A stretch of DNA of 64,000 nucleotides, taken from NCBI RefSeq assembly GCF_037029465.1, contig NZ_JAYMEM010000026.1:372001-436000 (forward strand), read 5' to 3'. The notes under the pieces are model-generated. The model saw only the letters and a program-made list of their open reading frames with translations, made no database searches and was not told the DNA's origin. A program made the position numbers and the translations under genes. Positions 51,963-61,030 of the stretch are shown here, piece after piece; the stretch's first letter is position 1, and each line of letters opens with the position of its first letter. Source of the stretch: Mesoflavibacter sp037029465 (GTDB lineage: Bacteria; Bacteroidota; Bacteroidia; Flavobacteriales; Flavobacteriaceae).

Positions 51963-53057
51963 ATGAAAGCAGGAATTGTAGGCTTACCAAACGTAGGAAA
52001 ATCGACTTTATTTAATTGTTTGTCTAATGCAAAAGCGCAAAGTGCAAACTTTCCGTTTTGTACGATAGAGCCTAATATTGGTGTGGTAAATGTACCAGAT
52101 CCAAGGTTGGAAAAGTTAGAAAGTTTAGTAAAACCAGAACGTGTTTTACCAGCAACAGTAGAAATTGTTGATATCGCTGGATTAGTAAAAGGAGCTAGTA
52201 AAGGAGAAGGTTTAGGTAATCAATTTTTAGCAAATATTAGAGAAACAGATGCAATTTTACACGTGTTACGCTGTTTTGATAACGATAATATTGTTCATGT
52301 AGATGGTAGTGTTGATCCAATAAGAGATAAAGAAACTATAGATATAGAGCTGCAATTAAAAGACTTAGAAACAGTAGAAAAAAAGCTTGACAAAGTAAAA
52401 AGAGCTGCAAAAACAGGCGATAAAGAAGCTCAAAAAGAAGAAGCTGTTTTATTAAAAATTAAGGAAGCTTTAGAGGCAGGAACATCGATTAGAGCTTTAG
52501 ATTTTTCTGAAGAAGACCATAAAGCTTACGTAAAACCATTACAATTTATTACAGAAAAGCCAGTAATGTATGTGTGTAATGTAGACGAAGGTAGTGCTGT
52601 TTCTGGTAATGAATATGTTGAAAAAGTACGTGAAAACGTAAAAAATGAAAATGCTGAAGTTTTAGTGTTAGCAGTAGGCACAGAAGCAGATATCAATGAA
52701 TTAGATGATTACGAAGAGCGCCAAATGTTTTTACAAGACATAGGATTAGACGAGCCTGGATCTGCAAAATTAATCCGTTCTGCTTATAAATTATTAAACC
52801 AACAAACCTACTTTACTGCAGGAGTTAAAGAAGTAAGAGCTTGGACTGTAAATGTAGGTGCAACTGCACCACAAGCAGCAGGAGTAATTCATACCGATTT
52901 TGAAAAAGGATTTATTAGAGCAGAAGTTATTGCTTACGATGATTATGTACAATTTGGTAGCGAAGCTAAAGTAAAAGAAGCTGGTAAAATGCGTGTTGAA
53001 GGTAAAGAATACATCGTAAAAGATGGAGATGTAATGCATTTTAGATTTAATGTGTAA
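51963..53057 (+). CDS. ychF: Redox-regulated ATPase/GTPase YchF
   Basis: 364-aa Obg-family P-loop protein, standard length. G1 GLPNVGKSTLFN (about 7-18), G2/switch ANFPFCTIEPN, G3 DIAGLVKGASKGEGLGN, and the NVDEGS segment in place of the NKXD motif, as expected for ATP-preferring YchF. A coiled-coil insertion (about 125-175) and a C-terminal TGS domain (about 280-364) ending DGDVMHFRFNV are present. It binds ribosomes and affects stress responses. Monocistronic with a terminator after it. Confidence 0.96.
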   Translation: MKAGIVGLPNVGKSTLFNCLSNAKAQSANFPFCTIEPNIGVVNVPDPRLEKLESLVKPERVLPATVEIVDIAGLVKGASKGEGLGNQFLANIRETDAILHVLRCFDNDNIVHVDGSVDPIRDKETIDIELQLKDLETVEKKLDKVKRAAKTGDKEAQKEEAVLLKIKEALEAGTSIRALDFSEEDHKAYVKPLQFITEKPVMYVCNVDEGSAVSGNEYVEKVRENVKNENAEVLVLAVGTEADINELDDYEERQMFLQDIGLDEPGSAKLIRSAYKLLNQQTYFTAGVKEVRAWTVNVGATAPQAAGVIHTDFEKGFIRAEVIAYDDYVQFGSEAKVKEAGKMRVEGKEYIVKDGDVMHFRFNV

Positions 53058-53104
53058 TTTACATTTTAGATTGCTTCACAATTAGATATTAAGATTTAAG
53101 ACAT

Positions 53105-53138
53105 TAAAAACGAGATGAATTTTCATCTCGTTTTTTTG
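53105..53138 (+). terminator. Terminator after ychF
   Basis: AAACGAGATGAA pairs with TTCATCTCGTTT around a 2-base loop, then a long T run. Confidence 0.88.
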
Positions 53139-53151
53139 TTTACATTTGATT

Positions 53152-53604
53152 ATGCCTTTAATAGTTTTAGAAACAATAATAAACTCAGATATCAAAACTT
53201 GTTTTGATTTATCTCGAAATATTGATTTTTATACAAAGTCACTTAAACACTCTAAGGAAAAAGCTGTTGCAGGAAAAACTTCTGGTTTAATCGGTATAAA
53301 TGAATGGGTTACTTGGGAAGCCAATCATTTTGGAATAAAACAAAAGTTAACTTCAAAAATAACAGAATTTGATTCACCAAATTATTTTGTAGATGAAATG
53401 GTTTCAGGAGTATTTAAGAGTTTTAGACATGAGCATCTATTTATTTCTGTAGGAGATAAAACAAAAATGATTGACAAATTTCACTACATATCACCTTTAG
53501 GAATACTTGGTAAAATAGCTGATGTATTGTTTTTAAAAAACTACATGAAAAATTTACTCTTAACAAGAAATTCGCACTTGAAAATAGAAGCTGAAGAAAA
53601 TTAA
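53152..53604 (+). CDS. SRPBCC family protein
   Basis: 150-aa START/Bet v1-like ligand-binding protein. It begins MPLIVLETIINSDIKTCFDLSR and has NEWVTWEANHFGIKQKLTSKIT and DEMVSGVFKSFRHEH, as in flavobacterial SRPBCC (cell division protein-labelled) proteins. The start is ATG 53152, the conserved MP opening. A -7 box TACATTTG (53141-53148) ends only 3 bases before it, so the mRNA may be leaderless, or the box may be fortuitous. Ligand unknown. Confidence 0.82.
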   Translation: MPLIVLETIINSDIKTCFDLSRNIDFYTKSLKHSKEKAVAGKTSGLIGINEWVTWEANHFGIKQKLTSKITEFDSPNYFVDEMVSGVFKSFRHEHLFISVGDKTKMIDKFHYISPLGILGKIADVLFLKNYMKNLLLTRNSHLKIEAEEN

Positions 53605-53646
53605 AAAACAACTCGTATTTATTTAAATATTATTGAATTTAAGACC

Positions 53647-53780
53647 ATTTTTAAGCGTCAGTTCGAGTGATTTTGAGGCACGAAAAATCGTATCGAGAAC
53701 ATGTTTAAATTAAAAATTCTATTTCGATATTGATTTTAATTCTATTAATCATAAAATCGATTAGAATTGACGAATTTTTA
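53647..53780. repeat. Dispersed imperfect inverted repeat, copy 2
   Basis: The left 40 bases (TTAAGCGTCAGTTCGAGTGA, then TTTTGAGGCACGAAAAAT) are identical to copy 1 at 12021-12060 apart from one base near the end; the right end is AGAATTGACGAATTTT. Inner arms are more decayed than in copy 1. It occupies the gap before parE; the rest (53781-53959) shows no ORF or RNA gene, only an AT-rich leader. Confidence 0.75.
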
Positions 53781-53959
53781 TCATAATGCACAACAAGTTA
53801 AAATACTAAATAATTAGTGAAAATTCGTGAAATTCGTGTCAGAAAAATTATATTCCAACTTATCAAAATACATTGTTAATTAATTTCGTAGTCTACTATT
53901 TCATTTTTTATTGGGTTATGTTATCTTAGCAACTTATCTCACATTTCGCACCTAAATTT

Positions 53960-55816
53960 ATGTCAGAACAAACAAATTATACCGAAGACAATATACGCTC
54001 GTTAGACTGGAAAGAACACATCCGTATGCGACCTGGTATGTATATTGGTAAACTTGGTGATGGATCATCGCCAGACGACGGTATATACATTCTGCTTAAA
54101 GAAGTATTAGACAACTCGATAGACGAGTTTGTTATGGGCGCAGGAAAAACCATCGAGATATCTATACAAGGCAATAAAGTAATCGTGCGCGATTATGGTC
54201 GTGGTATTCCATTAGGAAAAGTTGTAGACGTCGTGTCTAAAATGAATACTGGTGGTAAATACGATTCTAAAGCCTTTAAAAAATCGGTTGGACTTAACGG
54301 TGTTGGTACAAAAGCAGTTAACGCTTTATCAACATATTTTAGAGTTGAATCATCTCGTGATGGTAAAAGTGCATCTGCCGATTTTGAGCAAGGAAACCTT
54401 GTAGATCAAGAGTTTTTAGAAGAAACCTCTAGACGAAAAGGAACAAAAGTCTCATTTATTCCTGACGAAACTATCTTTAAAAATTACAAGTTTCGTCATG
54501 AGTATGTAGCAAAAATGCTTAAAAACTATGTGTACTTAAATCCTGGTTTAACCATAGTTTTTAATGGCGAAAAATACTTTAGCGAAAATGGATTAAAAGA
54601 TCTTCTTTCAGAAAAAATTAAAGAAGACGATCAGCTTTATCCAATAATACACTTACGTGGTGACGATATCGAAGTTGCAATAACGCACAGTAAAACACAA
54701 TATAGCGAAGATTACAACAGTTTTGTTAACGGACAAAACACAACGCAAGGAGGAACGCATTTAAACGCTTTTAGAGAAGCTATTGTAAAAACTATCAGAG
54801 ATTTTTATGGTAAAAATTACGATGCTTCAGATGTAAGAAAGTCTATTGTTTCTGCAATTGCCATAAAGGTAATGGAACCAGTTTTTGAAAGTCAGACTAA
54901 AACAAAATTAGGTTCTACAGATATGGGTGGAGATTTACCAACCGTTAGAACTTATGTTAACGATTTTATCAAAACGTACTTAGATAACTTTCTACATAAA
55001 AATACTGAAACAGCCGAAAAGCTTCAACGTAAAATATTACAAGCAGAACGTGAACGTAAAGAACTTTCTGGTATTAGAAAATTAGCTAAAGATCGTGCTA
55101 AAAAGGCAAGTCTGCATAATAAAAAATTACGCGATTGTCGTGTGCATTTTGGTGATACAAAAAACGAAAGAAATCTAGAAACTACATTGTTTATAACTGA
55201 GGGAGATTCGGCTTCGGGAAGTATCACAAAATCTAGAGATGTTAATACGCAAGCGGTTTTTAGTTTAAAAGGAAAACCATTAAACAGTTACGGTTTAACC
55301 AAAAAAATAGTTTACGAAAACGAAGAGTTTAATCTACTTCAAGCAGCTTTAAATATAGAAGAATCTTTAGAAGATTTACGTTACAATAACATCGTAATTG
55401 CAACCGATGCCGATGTAGATGGTATGCATATTAGACTGTTGTTAATTACTTTTTTCTTACAGTTTTTTCCAGAAGTTATTAAAAACGGACATCTTTACAT
55501 CTTACAAACACCATTATTTAGGGTAAGAAACAAAAAAGAAACTATTTATTGTTACAGTGAAGAAGAACGTCGTAACGCTATAGAAAAACTAAAGCCAAAA
55601 CCAGAAATTACACGATTTAAAGGTTTAGGTGAAATTAGTCCAGACGAATTTAAACATTTCATAGGTGACGATATAAGACTTGATCCTGTAATGCTTGACG
55701 ATAATATGTCTATAGAAGAATTATTGTCTTTTTACATGGGTAAAAACACACCATCGCGACAAGAGTTTATCATAGATAACTTAAAAGTTGAAATGGATAT
55801 AATAGACGAGAAGTAG
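53960..55816 (+). CDS. parE: DNA topoisomerase IV subunit B
   Basis: 618-aa type IIA topoisomerase ATPase subunit. GHKL motifs (KEVLDNSIDEF, DYGRGIPLG, KSVGLNGVGTKAVNAL), transducer domain, and TOPRIM with EGDSASG and DADVDGMHIR. The short length and the partner parC downstream mark it as topo IV B rather than GyrB. It separates replicated chromosomes. A lipoprotein gene starts one base after its stop. Confidence 0.93.
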   Translation: MSEQTNYTEDNIRSLDWKEHIRMRPGMYIGKLGDGSSPDDGIYILLKEVLDNSIDEFVMGAGKTIEISIQGNKVIVRDYGRGIPLGKVVDVVSKMNTGGKYDSKAFKKSVGLNGVGTKAVNALSTYFRVESSRDGKSASADFEQGNLVDQEFLEETSRRKGTKVSFIPDETIFKNYKFRHEYVAKMLKNYVYLNPGLTIVFNGEKYFSENGLKDLLSEKIKEDDQLYPIIHLRGDDIEVAITHSKTQYSEDYNSFVNGQNTTQGGTHLNAFREAIVKTIRDFYGKNYDASDVRKSIVSAIAIKVMEPVFESQTKTKLGSTDMGGDLPTVRTYVNDFIKTYLDNFLHKNTETAEKLQRKILQAERERKELSGIRKLAKDRAKKASLHNKKLRDCRVHFGDTKNERNLETTLFITEGDSASGSITKSRDVNTQAVFSLKGKPLNSYGLTKKIVYENEEFNLLQAALNIEESLEDLRYNNIVIATDADVDGMHIRLLLITFFLQFFPEVIKNGHLYILQTPLFRVRNKKETIYCYSEEERRNAIEKLKPKPEITRFKGLGEISPDEFKHFIGDDIRLDPVMLDDNMSIEELLSFYMGKNTPSRQEFIIDNLKVEMDIIDEK

Positions 55817-55817
55817 G

Positions 55818-56348
55818 ATGAAATATAAAGCTATATTAAATTTATTATTTGTTTTATTATTATGTTTTAATTGTTCTTCTAATGATGATAACATAACTAA
55901 TGAGGCTCAAAGTTGTACAAAAACAATTACCATACCGCAGTTTTATATTCTTGACGGAGCATCTTACAGCTATAACACAGAACAAGAAGTACCTTGTGAT
56001 TTTCCAGAGCCAACTGATGCAGAACAAATAGAACCTCAAAAATTAGAAGACTTTAGCTATAATGTAATTCAGTTTGAATACACACAAGACACAGGTAATA
56101 ATACGTCTAGATTACAATTTGAAATTCAATTAAATAACCTTAGCGACCAACCAGTAGAAGGTATACAAAGAATAACTATTAATTCAGATAATATCCAATT
56201 TTCAACTAATTATGGCATAAATTCTTGTACATCAATTGATGCAAATTCAAGTTGTGTTATTACATATGATGTTGAAGAGCCGCATTCAACAGGTATATCA
56301 AATACTTTTGAATTGATAGATGTAGAATATTATTTAACTATCGAATAA
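55818..56348 (+). CDS. Lipoprotein of unknown function between parE and parC
   Basis: 176 aa. Lipobox LLCFNC with Cys19 followed by SSNDD. The mature domain is acidic and beta-rich, with three to four further Cys (QSCTKTI, EVPCDFPEP, NSCTSIDANSSCVITYD) that could form disulfides. The ATG is one base after the parE stop and parC follows 55 bases later, so it is transcribed in the par operon. No functional link to topoisomerase is apparent; it may simply have inserted there. Confidence 0.75.
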   Translation: MKYKAILNLLFVLLLCFNCSSNDDNITNEAQSCTKTITIPQFYILDGASYSYNTEQEVPCDFPEPTDAEQIEPQKLEDFSYNVIQFEYTQDTGNNTSRLQFEIQLNNLSDQPVEGIQRITINSDNIQFSTNYGINSCTSIDANSSCVITYDVEEPHSTGISNTFELIDVEYYLTIE

Positions 56349-56403
56349 TTAAAACTTATATTTAAGTCTAAATAAATAATTTCCTTTAGACAGGAATAAC
56401 AAT

Positions 56404-59037
56404 ATGGCAGAAGAAGAAAACGAAGACTTAACAAACGACCAAAACCAAGACGCTAACGAAACCATTACCAGGATTACTGGTATGTATAAAGAATGGTTTT
56501 TAGATTATGCGTCTTATGTTATTTTAGAACGTGCAGTACCAGCAATAGAAGATGGTTTTAAACCAGTGCAACGTCGTATCATGCACTCCATGAAAGACTT
56601 AGATGATGGTCGTTACAATAAAGTAGCTAATATTGTTGGTCATACCATGCAGTATCATCCGCATGGAGATGCCAGTATTGCAGATGCTATGGTACAAATT
56701 GGTCAAAAAGACCTGTTAATTGATACACAAGGTAACTGGGGAAATATCCTTACCGGAGATAGCGCAGCAGCATCACGTTACATCGAAGCGCGTCTTTCTA
56801 AATTTGCTTTAGATGTAGTTTATAATCCAAAAATTACCGAGTGGCAAGCGTCTTACGATGGTAGACGTAAAGAACCAATCAATCTACCAGTAATGTTTCC
56901 GTTATTGTTAGCGCAAGGCGGGGAAGGAATTGCGGTAGGATTATCAACAAAAATATTACCGCATAATTTTATAGAGCTTATCGATGCGTCTGTCAAGCAT
57001 CTTCAAGGTAAGCGTTTTACAATTTTACCAGATTTTCCAACTGCAGGTATTGCAGATTGTGGCGATTATAATGATGGTATGCGTGGCGGAAAAGTGCGTG
57101 TACGTGCAAAAATTTCGCAATACGATAAAAACACTTTGGTAATTACCGAAGTACCTTTTGGTACAACAACATCGTCGTTAATAGATTCTATCTTAAAAGC
57201 GAATGATAAAGGTAAAATCAAAATCAAAAAAATAGAAGATAATACTGCTGCAGAAGTAGAAATTTTGGTGCATTTACCGTCAGGAATTTCACCAGATAAA
57301 ACTATAGATGCACTTTACGCATTTACAAATTGCGAAATCTCTATTTCGCCATTAGGCTGTGTGATTGAAGATAACAAACCGTTATTTATAGGTGTTTCTG
57401 AAATGTTACGTCGTAGTACAGACAACACAGTTCAGTTATTAAAACAAGAATTAGAAATCAAACTTAACGAGTTTGAAGAGCAGTGGCATTTTGCATCGTT
57501 AGAACGTATTTTTATAGAAAACCGTATCTATCGTGATATTGAAGAAGAAGAAACTTGGGAAGGCGTTATCCAAGCGATAGACAAAGGACTTCAACCACAT
57601 ATAAAACATTTAAAACGTGCCATTACAGAAGAAGATATTGTACGTTTAACCGAAATTAGAATTAAACGAATTTCTAAATTCGATATCGATAAAGCGCAAC
57701 AAAAAATCGATGCTTTAGAGGATCAAATTGCTGAAGTTAAACATCATTTAGCTAACCTAATAGATTACGCAATAGCGTACTTTAAACGCTTAAAAGAAAC
57801 ATATAGCGAAGGTAAAGAGCGTAAAACAGAACTACGCGCTTTTGAAGATGTAGATGCTACAAAAGTGGTGATTAGAAATACAAAACTTTACGTAAATAGA
57901 GAAGAAGGTTTTATTGGTACATCGTTAAGAAGAGACGAGTATGTTTGCGATTGTAGTGATATAGACGATATTATTGTGTTTACTGCCGAAGGTAAAATGA
58001 TGGTCACTAAAGTAGATAGTAAAACCTTTATCGGTAAAAATATTATTCACGTTGCAGTCTTTAAAAAGAAAGACAAGCGTACTATTTACAATATGATTTA
58101 TCGCGATGGAAGCAAAGGACCTTCGTATATCAAACGTTTTGCCGTAACTTCCATGACTAGAGATAAAGAGTACGACTTAACTAATGGAAATAAATCGAGT
58201 AAAGTTTGGTATTTCTCTGCAAACCCTAATGGAGAAGCCGAAGTCATTTCGGTATTTTTAAGACAAGTTGGAAGTATTAAAAAACTTAAATGGGATATAG
58301 ATTTTGCAGACATTTTAATAAAAGGTCGTGCAAGTAAAGGTAATTTGGTCACCAAATATGCTATCAAAAAAATAGAATTAAAAGAAAAAGGTGTGTCTAC
58401 GTTAAAACCACGTAAAATATGGTTTGACGACACAGTACAGCGTTTAAATGTAGACGGTAGAGGAGAATTGTTAGGTGAATTTAGAGGTGAAGATCGACTA
58501 TTAGTAATCAACCAACGTGGTTATGTAAAAACTATAATTCCAGAAGTAACAGCGCATTTTGATGACGATATGATTGTTTTGGAAAAATGGATACCTAAAA
58601 AGCCAATTTCTGCAATTTATTATGATGGCGATAAAGAACGTTACTACGTAAAACGTTTTTTAATTGAAAACGAAAGCAAAGAAGATTTATTTATATCAGA
58701 ACATCCAAAATCACAATTAGAAATTGTGTCTACCGATTGGAAACCTATGGCGGAAGTAGAATTTACTAAAGAAAGAGGTAAAGATAGAAAGGAAAATCTT
58801 CAAGTTAATTTAGAAGAATTTATAGCAATTAAAGGTATAAATGCACTTGGTAATCAATTAACTAAAGATAAGGTTAACCAAATAAGTCTTTTAGATCCTT
58901 TACCTTATGAAGCGCCAGAAGACGTTCCAGCAGATACCATTGATGTAATAGACGAAGAAGATGTTTCTTCAAAACCGTCAGAAGATTTAGAAGAAGGAAG
59001 TAACCTTGATGATTCCGGTCAACCTACACTTTTTTAG
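56404..59037 (+). CDS. parC: DNA topoisomerase IV subunit A
   Basis: 877-aa type IIA topoisomerase DNA-cleavage subunit. Winged-helix region RAVPAIEDGFKPVQRRIMHSM, QPHGDAS-like YHPHGDASIADAMV, the active-site Tyr in AAASRYIEARL (about 122-132), then tower, coiled-coil gate (about 430-480) and a C-terminal beta-pinwheel. The tail (about 830-877) is an acidic disordered stretch. No GyrA-box QRRGGKG is seen, as expected for ParC. Last 14 bases overlap the convergent terC-family gene. Confidence 0.94.
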   Translation: MAEEENEDLTNDQNQDANETITRITGMYKEWFLDYASYVILERAVPAIEDGFKPVQRRIMHSMKDLDDGRYNKVANIVGHTMQYHPHGDASIADAMVQIGQKDLLIDTQGNWGNILTGDSAAASRYIEARLSKFALDVVYNPKITEWQASYDGRRKEPINLPVMFPLLLAQGGEGIAVGLSTKILPHNFIELIDASVKHLQGKRFTILPDFPTAGIADCGDYNDGMRGGKVRVRAKISQYDKNTLVITEVPFGTTTSSLIDSILKANDKGKIKIKKIEDNTAAEVEILVHLPSGISPDKTIDALYAFTNCEISISPLGCVIEDNKPLFIGVSEMLRRSTDNTVQLLKQELEIKLNEFEEQWHFASLERIFIENRIYRDIEEEETWEGVIQAIDKGLQPHIKHLKRAITEEDIVRLTEIRIKRISKFDIDKAQQKIDALEDQIAEVKHHLANLIDYAIAYFKRLKETYSEGKERKTELRAFEDVDATKVVIRNTKLYVNREEGFIGTSLRRDEYVCDCSDIDDIIVFTAEGKMMVTKVDSKTFIGKNIIHVAVFKKKDKRTIYNMIYRDGSKGPSYIKRFAVTSMTRDKEYDLTNGNKSSKVWYFSANPNGEAEVISVFLRQVGSIKKLKWDIDFADILIKGRASKGNLVTKYAIKKIELKEKGVSTLKPRKIWFDDTVQRLNVDGRGELLGEFRGEDRLLVINQRGYVKTIIPEVTAHFDDDMIVLEKWIPKKPISAIYYDGDKERYYVKRFLIENESKEDLFISEHPKSQLEIVSTDWKPMAEVEFTKERGKDRKENLQVNLEEFIAIKGINALGNQLTKDKVNQISLLDPLPYEAPEDVPADTIDVIDEEDVSSKPSEDLEEGSNLDDSGQPTLF

Positions 59038-59821
59038 TAGGTTTTTTGCTTATTTTCTGATTCAAAAATTCGACAAATAAAGAAAATGCAATAGCAAAAT
59101 ATAGATATCCTTTAGGTATTGCACCAACTTTTTTATCAAAGAAAGTTGTGTGAGATAAATGTCCAGCTTCTGTAATTAGCATAAATCCAATTAAGATTAA
59201 AAAAGAAAGCCCAAGTATTTGTATACTTGGGTTTTTGTCTATAAAACGTCTAATTTTATTAGCGAAACCAATCATTATTATTATTGAAATAACAACCGCA
59301 ATTATCATTAAAATTAAATTATAATTGTGATTATCTGATAAACCATTAGTCATACCAACAGCTGTTAAAATAGAATCTATAGAGAAAATAAAATCTATAA
59401 TTAATATTTGTATAATAGCTTGTTGAAACGATTTTATAGCTTTTCCTTTAACTTCATCTTCATCATGTTTTGGATCAGAGACTTTTTCTCTTATTTCAGA
59501 AGTACTTTTATAGATTAAAAATAATCCACCAGCAAATAAAATTATGGCTTGCCAGCTTAACTCTAAATGCATCCAATTTAAATCTAAAGTATAAAAAGGC
59601 TTAGATAAACCAACTAAAAAAGAAACAAAAAACAAAAGGATTATTCTTTGTACCATTGCTAATAATAATCCAATATTAGTAACCTTACCACGTTGTTCTT
59701 CAGGAAGTTTATTTGCAGCGATAGAGATAAACACAATATTGTCTATTCCTAAAATTATCTCTAAAAATGTAAGCGTTAGTAATGCAAAAATAGCATCACT
59801 AGAGGTTAAAAACTCTATCAT
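59024..59821 (-). CDS. TerC family integral membrane protein
   Basis: 265 aa with about seven helices. Conserved acidic motifs LTFLEIILGIDNIVFISI (about 18-35) and IDFIFSIDSILTAVGM (about 142-157) are the TerC metal-site helices. C-terminal YLYFAIAFSLFVEFLNQ closes the fold. The family is linked to metal (notably manganese) export, some members assisting secreted metalloenzymes. Overlaps parC by 14 bases at the 3' end and lies 2 bases downstream of the lipoprotein gene. Confidence 0.92.
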   Translation of the reverse strand: MIEFLTSSDAIFALLTLTFLEIILGIDNIVFISIAANKLPEEQRGKVTNIGLLLAMVQRIILLFFVSFLVGLSKPFYTLDLNWMHLELSWQAIILFAGGLFLIYKSTSEIREKVSDPKHDEDEVKGKAIKSFQQAIIQILIIDFIFSIDSILTAVGMTNGLSDNHNYNLILMIIAVVISIIIMIGFANKIRRFIDKNPSIQILGLSFLILIGFMLITEAGHLSHTTFFDKKVGAIPKGYLYFAIAFSLFVEFLNQKISKKPTKKV

Positions 59822-59823
59822 GT

Positions 59824-60195
59824 TTATTGTTGTTTATAAGCTATACCTTTTTGTTTTTTAGATTCGCCAACATAAGAATATTCAAAGGTATAAGTAGAAT
59901 CTGTTGTGGTTAATATTTTTAAGTGAATATCTTTTTGCTCTGCCATACTCTTTGGATTTATGGTTTTAAAAATAACTTCGCAATTATTAATCCATCGCAA
60001 AGAAGAACTATCGGTTTTACCTTCGTAAGTTTCTACTTGTAGCGTATCATTTCTAAAAAATGTAGACTTATACAGTTTATCATTAATGGTTACTTCACTA
60101 GTAAATTTACCTGTTTTAAAATCTTTACAATTTCTTTCAACCTGATAACAACTAAATAGACTTAATGTTAAAAGCAAAAGGATAAAATGTTTCAT
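59824..60195 (-). CDS. Small lipoprotein of unknown function
   Basis: 123 aa. Lipobox LSLFSC with Cys16. The mature part is a small beta-rich domain with two more Cys (ERNCKDF, NNCEVIF) and a Tyr-rich end (TYTFEYSYVGE). Flavobacterial relatives sit beside parC and are sometimes labelled DNA topoisomerase IV by proximity; nothing in the sequence supports that. Cotranscribed with the TerC-family gene (2-base gap). Confidence 0.78.
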   Translation of the reverse strand: MKHFILLLLTLSLFSCYQVERNCKDFKTGKFTSEVTINDKLYKSTFFRNDTLQVETYEGKTDSSSLRWINNCEVIFKTINPKSMAEQKDIHLKILTTTDSTYTFEYSYVGESKKQKGIAYKQQ

Positions 60196-60294
60196 AAAAA
60201 AATATTTACTACAAAATTACAAAACTAGCTTATTAAAATCGTATAATTTCTCACCTACTTATAACTTTCGTATTTGAAAATTTTATGGACTTAC

Positions 60295-60717
60295 TTACGA
60301 ATTCTCAAAATTTTGAAAACTACCATCTTTATAAAAAATAACGATACGCTCGATTTCTTTTTTTGAATGTTGTTGAATTTGAGAAATTGAAGTCGAATTT
60401 GTTTCCGTAGTTTTTTCTTCAACTTCAGAAAATAAATTTTGAGATTCTGGTCGAGGAGGAATTTCAGATTTTATTTCTGTAGAATTTTTTTCAGCAGGAA
60501 AATTTCCTTTTCCATTTAATAGCCAATACAATTCTACTTCAGGAAAAGAGGAGAGTACTTTTAAAACAAATTCTAAACTTGGTTTATTTCTACCAGAAAG
60601 TATGTGCGAAATGCTAGAGCGTTGCACACCAATTTTTTCGGCAAAAGAAGAGGCGCTTTCACCGTAATAATCTATGACTTTTTGAAGTCGTTTAGCAAAT
60701 TCTGTATTGTTTATCAT
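60295..60717 (-). CDS. XRE-family helix-turn-helix regulator
   Basis: 140 aa. HTH_3 domain about 5-65 (SSFAEKIGVQRSSISHILSGRNKPSLEFVLKVL region: helices 2-3 SFAEKIGVQRSSISHIL). WLLNGKGNFP after it is typical of this group. The C-terminal half is acidic/Ser-Thr-rich and ends with IVIFYKDGSFQNFENS. It is divergent from the M14 peptidase, and the shared region holds several TTACA-N2-TGTAA sites, one overlapping its own promoter, so autoregulation is likely. Confidence 0.88.
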   Translation of the reverse strand: MINNTEFAKRLQKVIDYYGESASSFAEKIGVQRSSISHILSGRNKPSLEFVLKVLSSFPEVELYWLLNGKGNFPAEKNSTEIKSEIPPRPESQNLFSEVEEKTTETNSTSISQIQQHSKKEIERIVIFYKDGSFQNFENS

Positions 60718-60722
60718 GTTGA

Positions 60723-60768
60723 TACAAATGTAAACAAAGTGTTTGGAATTTCAATGTTACAATTGTAA
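60723..60768. promoter_or_regulatory. Two palindromic operator-like sites at the XRE promoter
   Basis: TACAAATGTA (60723-60732) overlaps a minus-strand -7 box TACATTTG (60726-60733) with a TTG 18 bases upstream (60752-60754). TTACAATTGTAA (60757-60768) is a perfect 12-bp palindrome. Both follow TTACA-N2-TGTAA. Confidence 0.6.
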
Positions 60769-60943
60769 AAAAATAGTTAATAATGTAAAAGCAACGGTTA
60801 TAAATCGTCTTTTGTTATTAAATAATTACTTTAAATATAAATATACAAATAACTGAAAATAAATATTCTAAAGTTTTATAATGATATTGTATATGACTTT
60901 GGGTAGTAAAGTGAGTATTTTAATATTAAAACGCATAAATATG

Positions 60944-61015
60944 TTTACATAAGTAAATTACAAATGTAAATTTAAGTGTTTACAATTGTAAAATAAAGAT
61001 TGTTTACATTTGTAA
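60944..61015. promoter_or_regulatory. Cluster of palindromic operator-like sites at the M14 peptidase promoter
   Basis: Three sites TTACAAATGTAA (60958-60969), TTTACAATTGTAAA (60979-60992) and TTACATTTGTAA (61004-61015), spaced 21-25 bases (about two helical turns), plus a partial one at 60944-60957. The last contains a -7 box TACATTTG (61005-61012), 18 bases before the ATG at 61031, so occupancy would block the promoter. The rest of 60718-61030 is AT-rich without an ORF. Confidence 0.65.
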
Positions 61016-61030
61016 CGTATAATAATTACT

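Noticed and set aside
58098..58511. Minus-strand 137-codon frame within parC
   Set aside because: Antisense shadow with no start context or family features.
59824..60195. Annotation as 'DNA topoisomerase IV'
   Set aside because: Only proximity to parC supports it; the product is a 123-aa lipoprotein.
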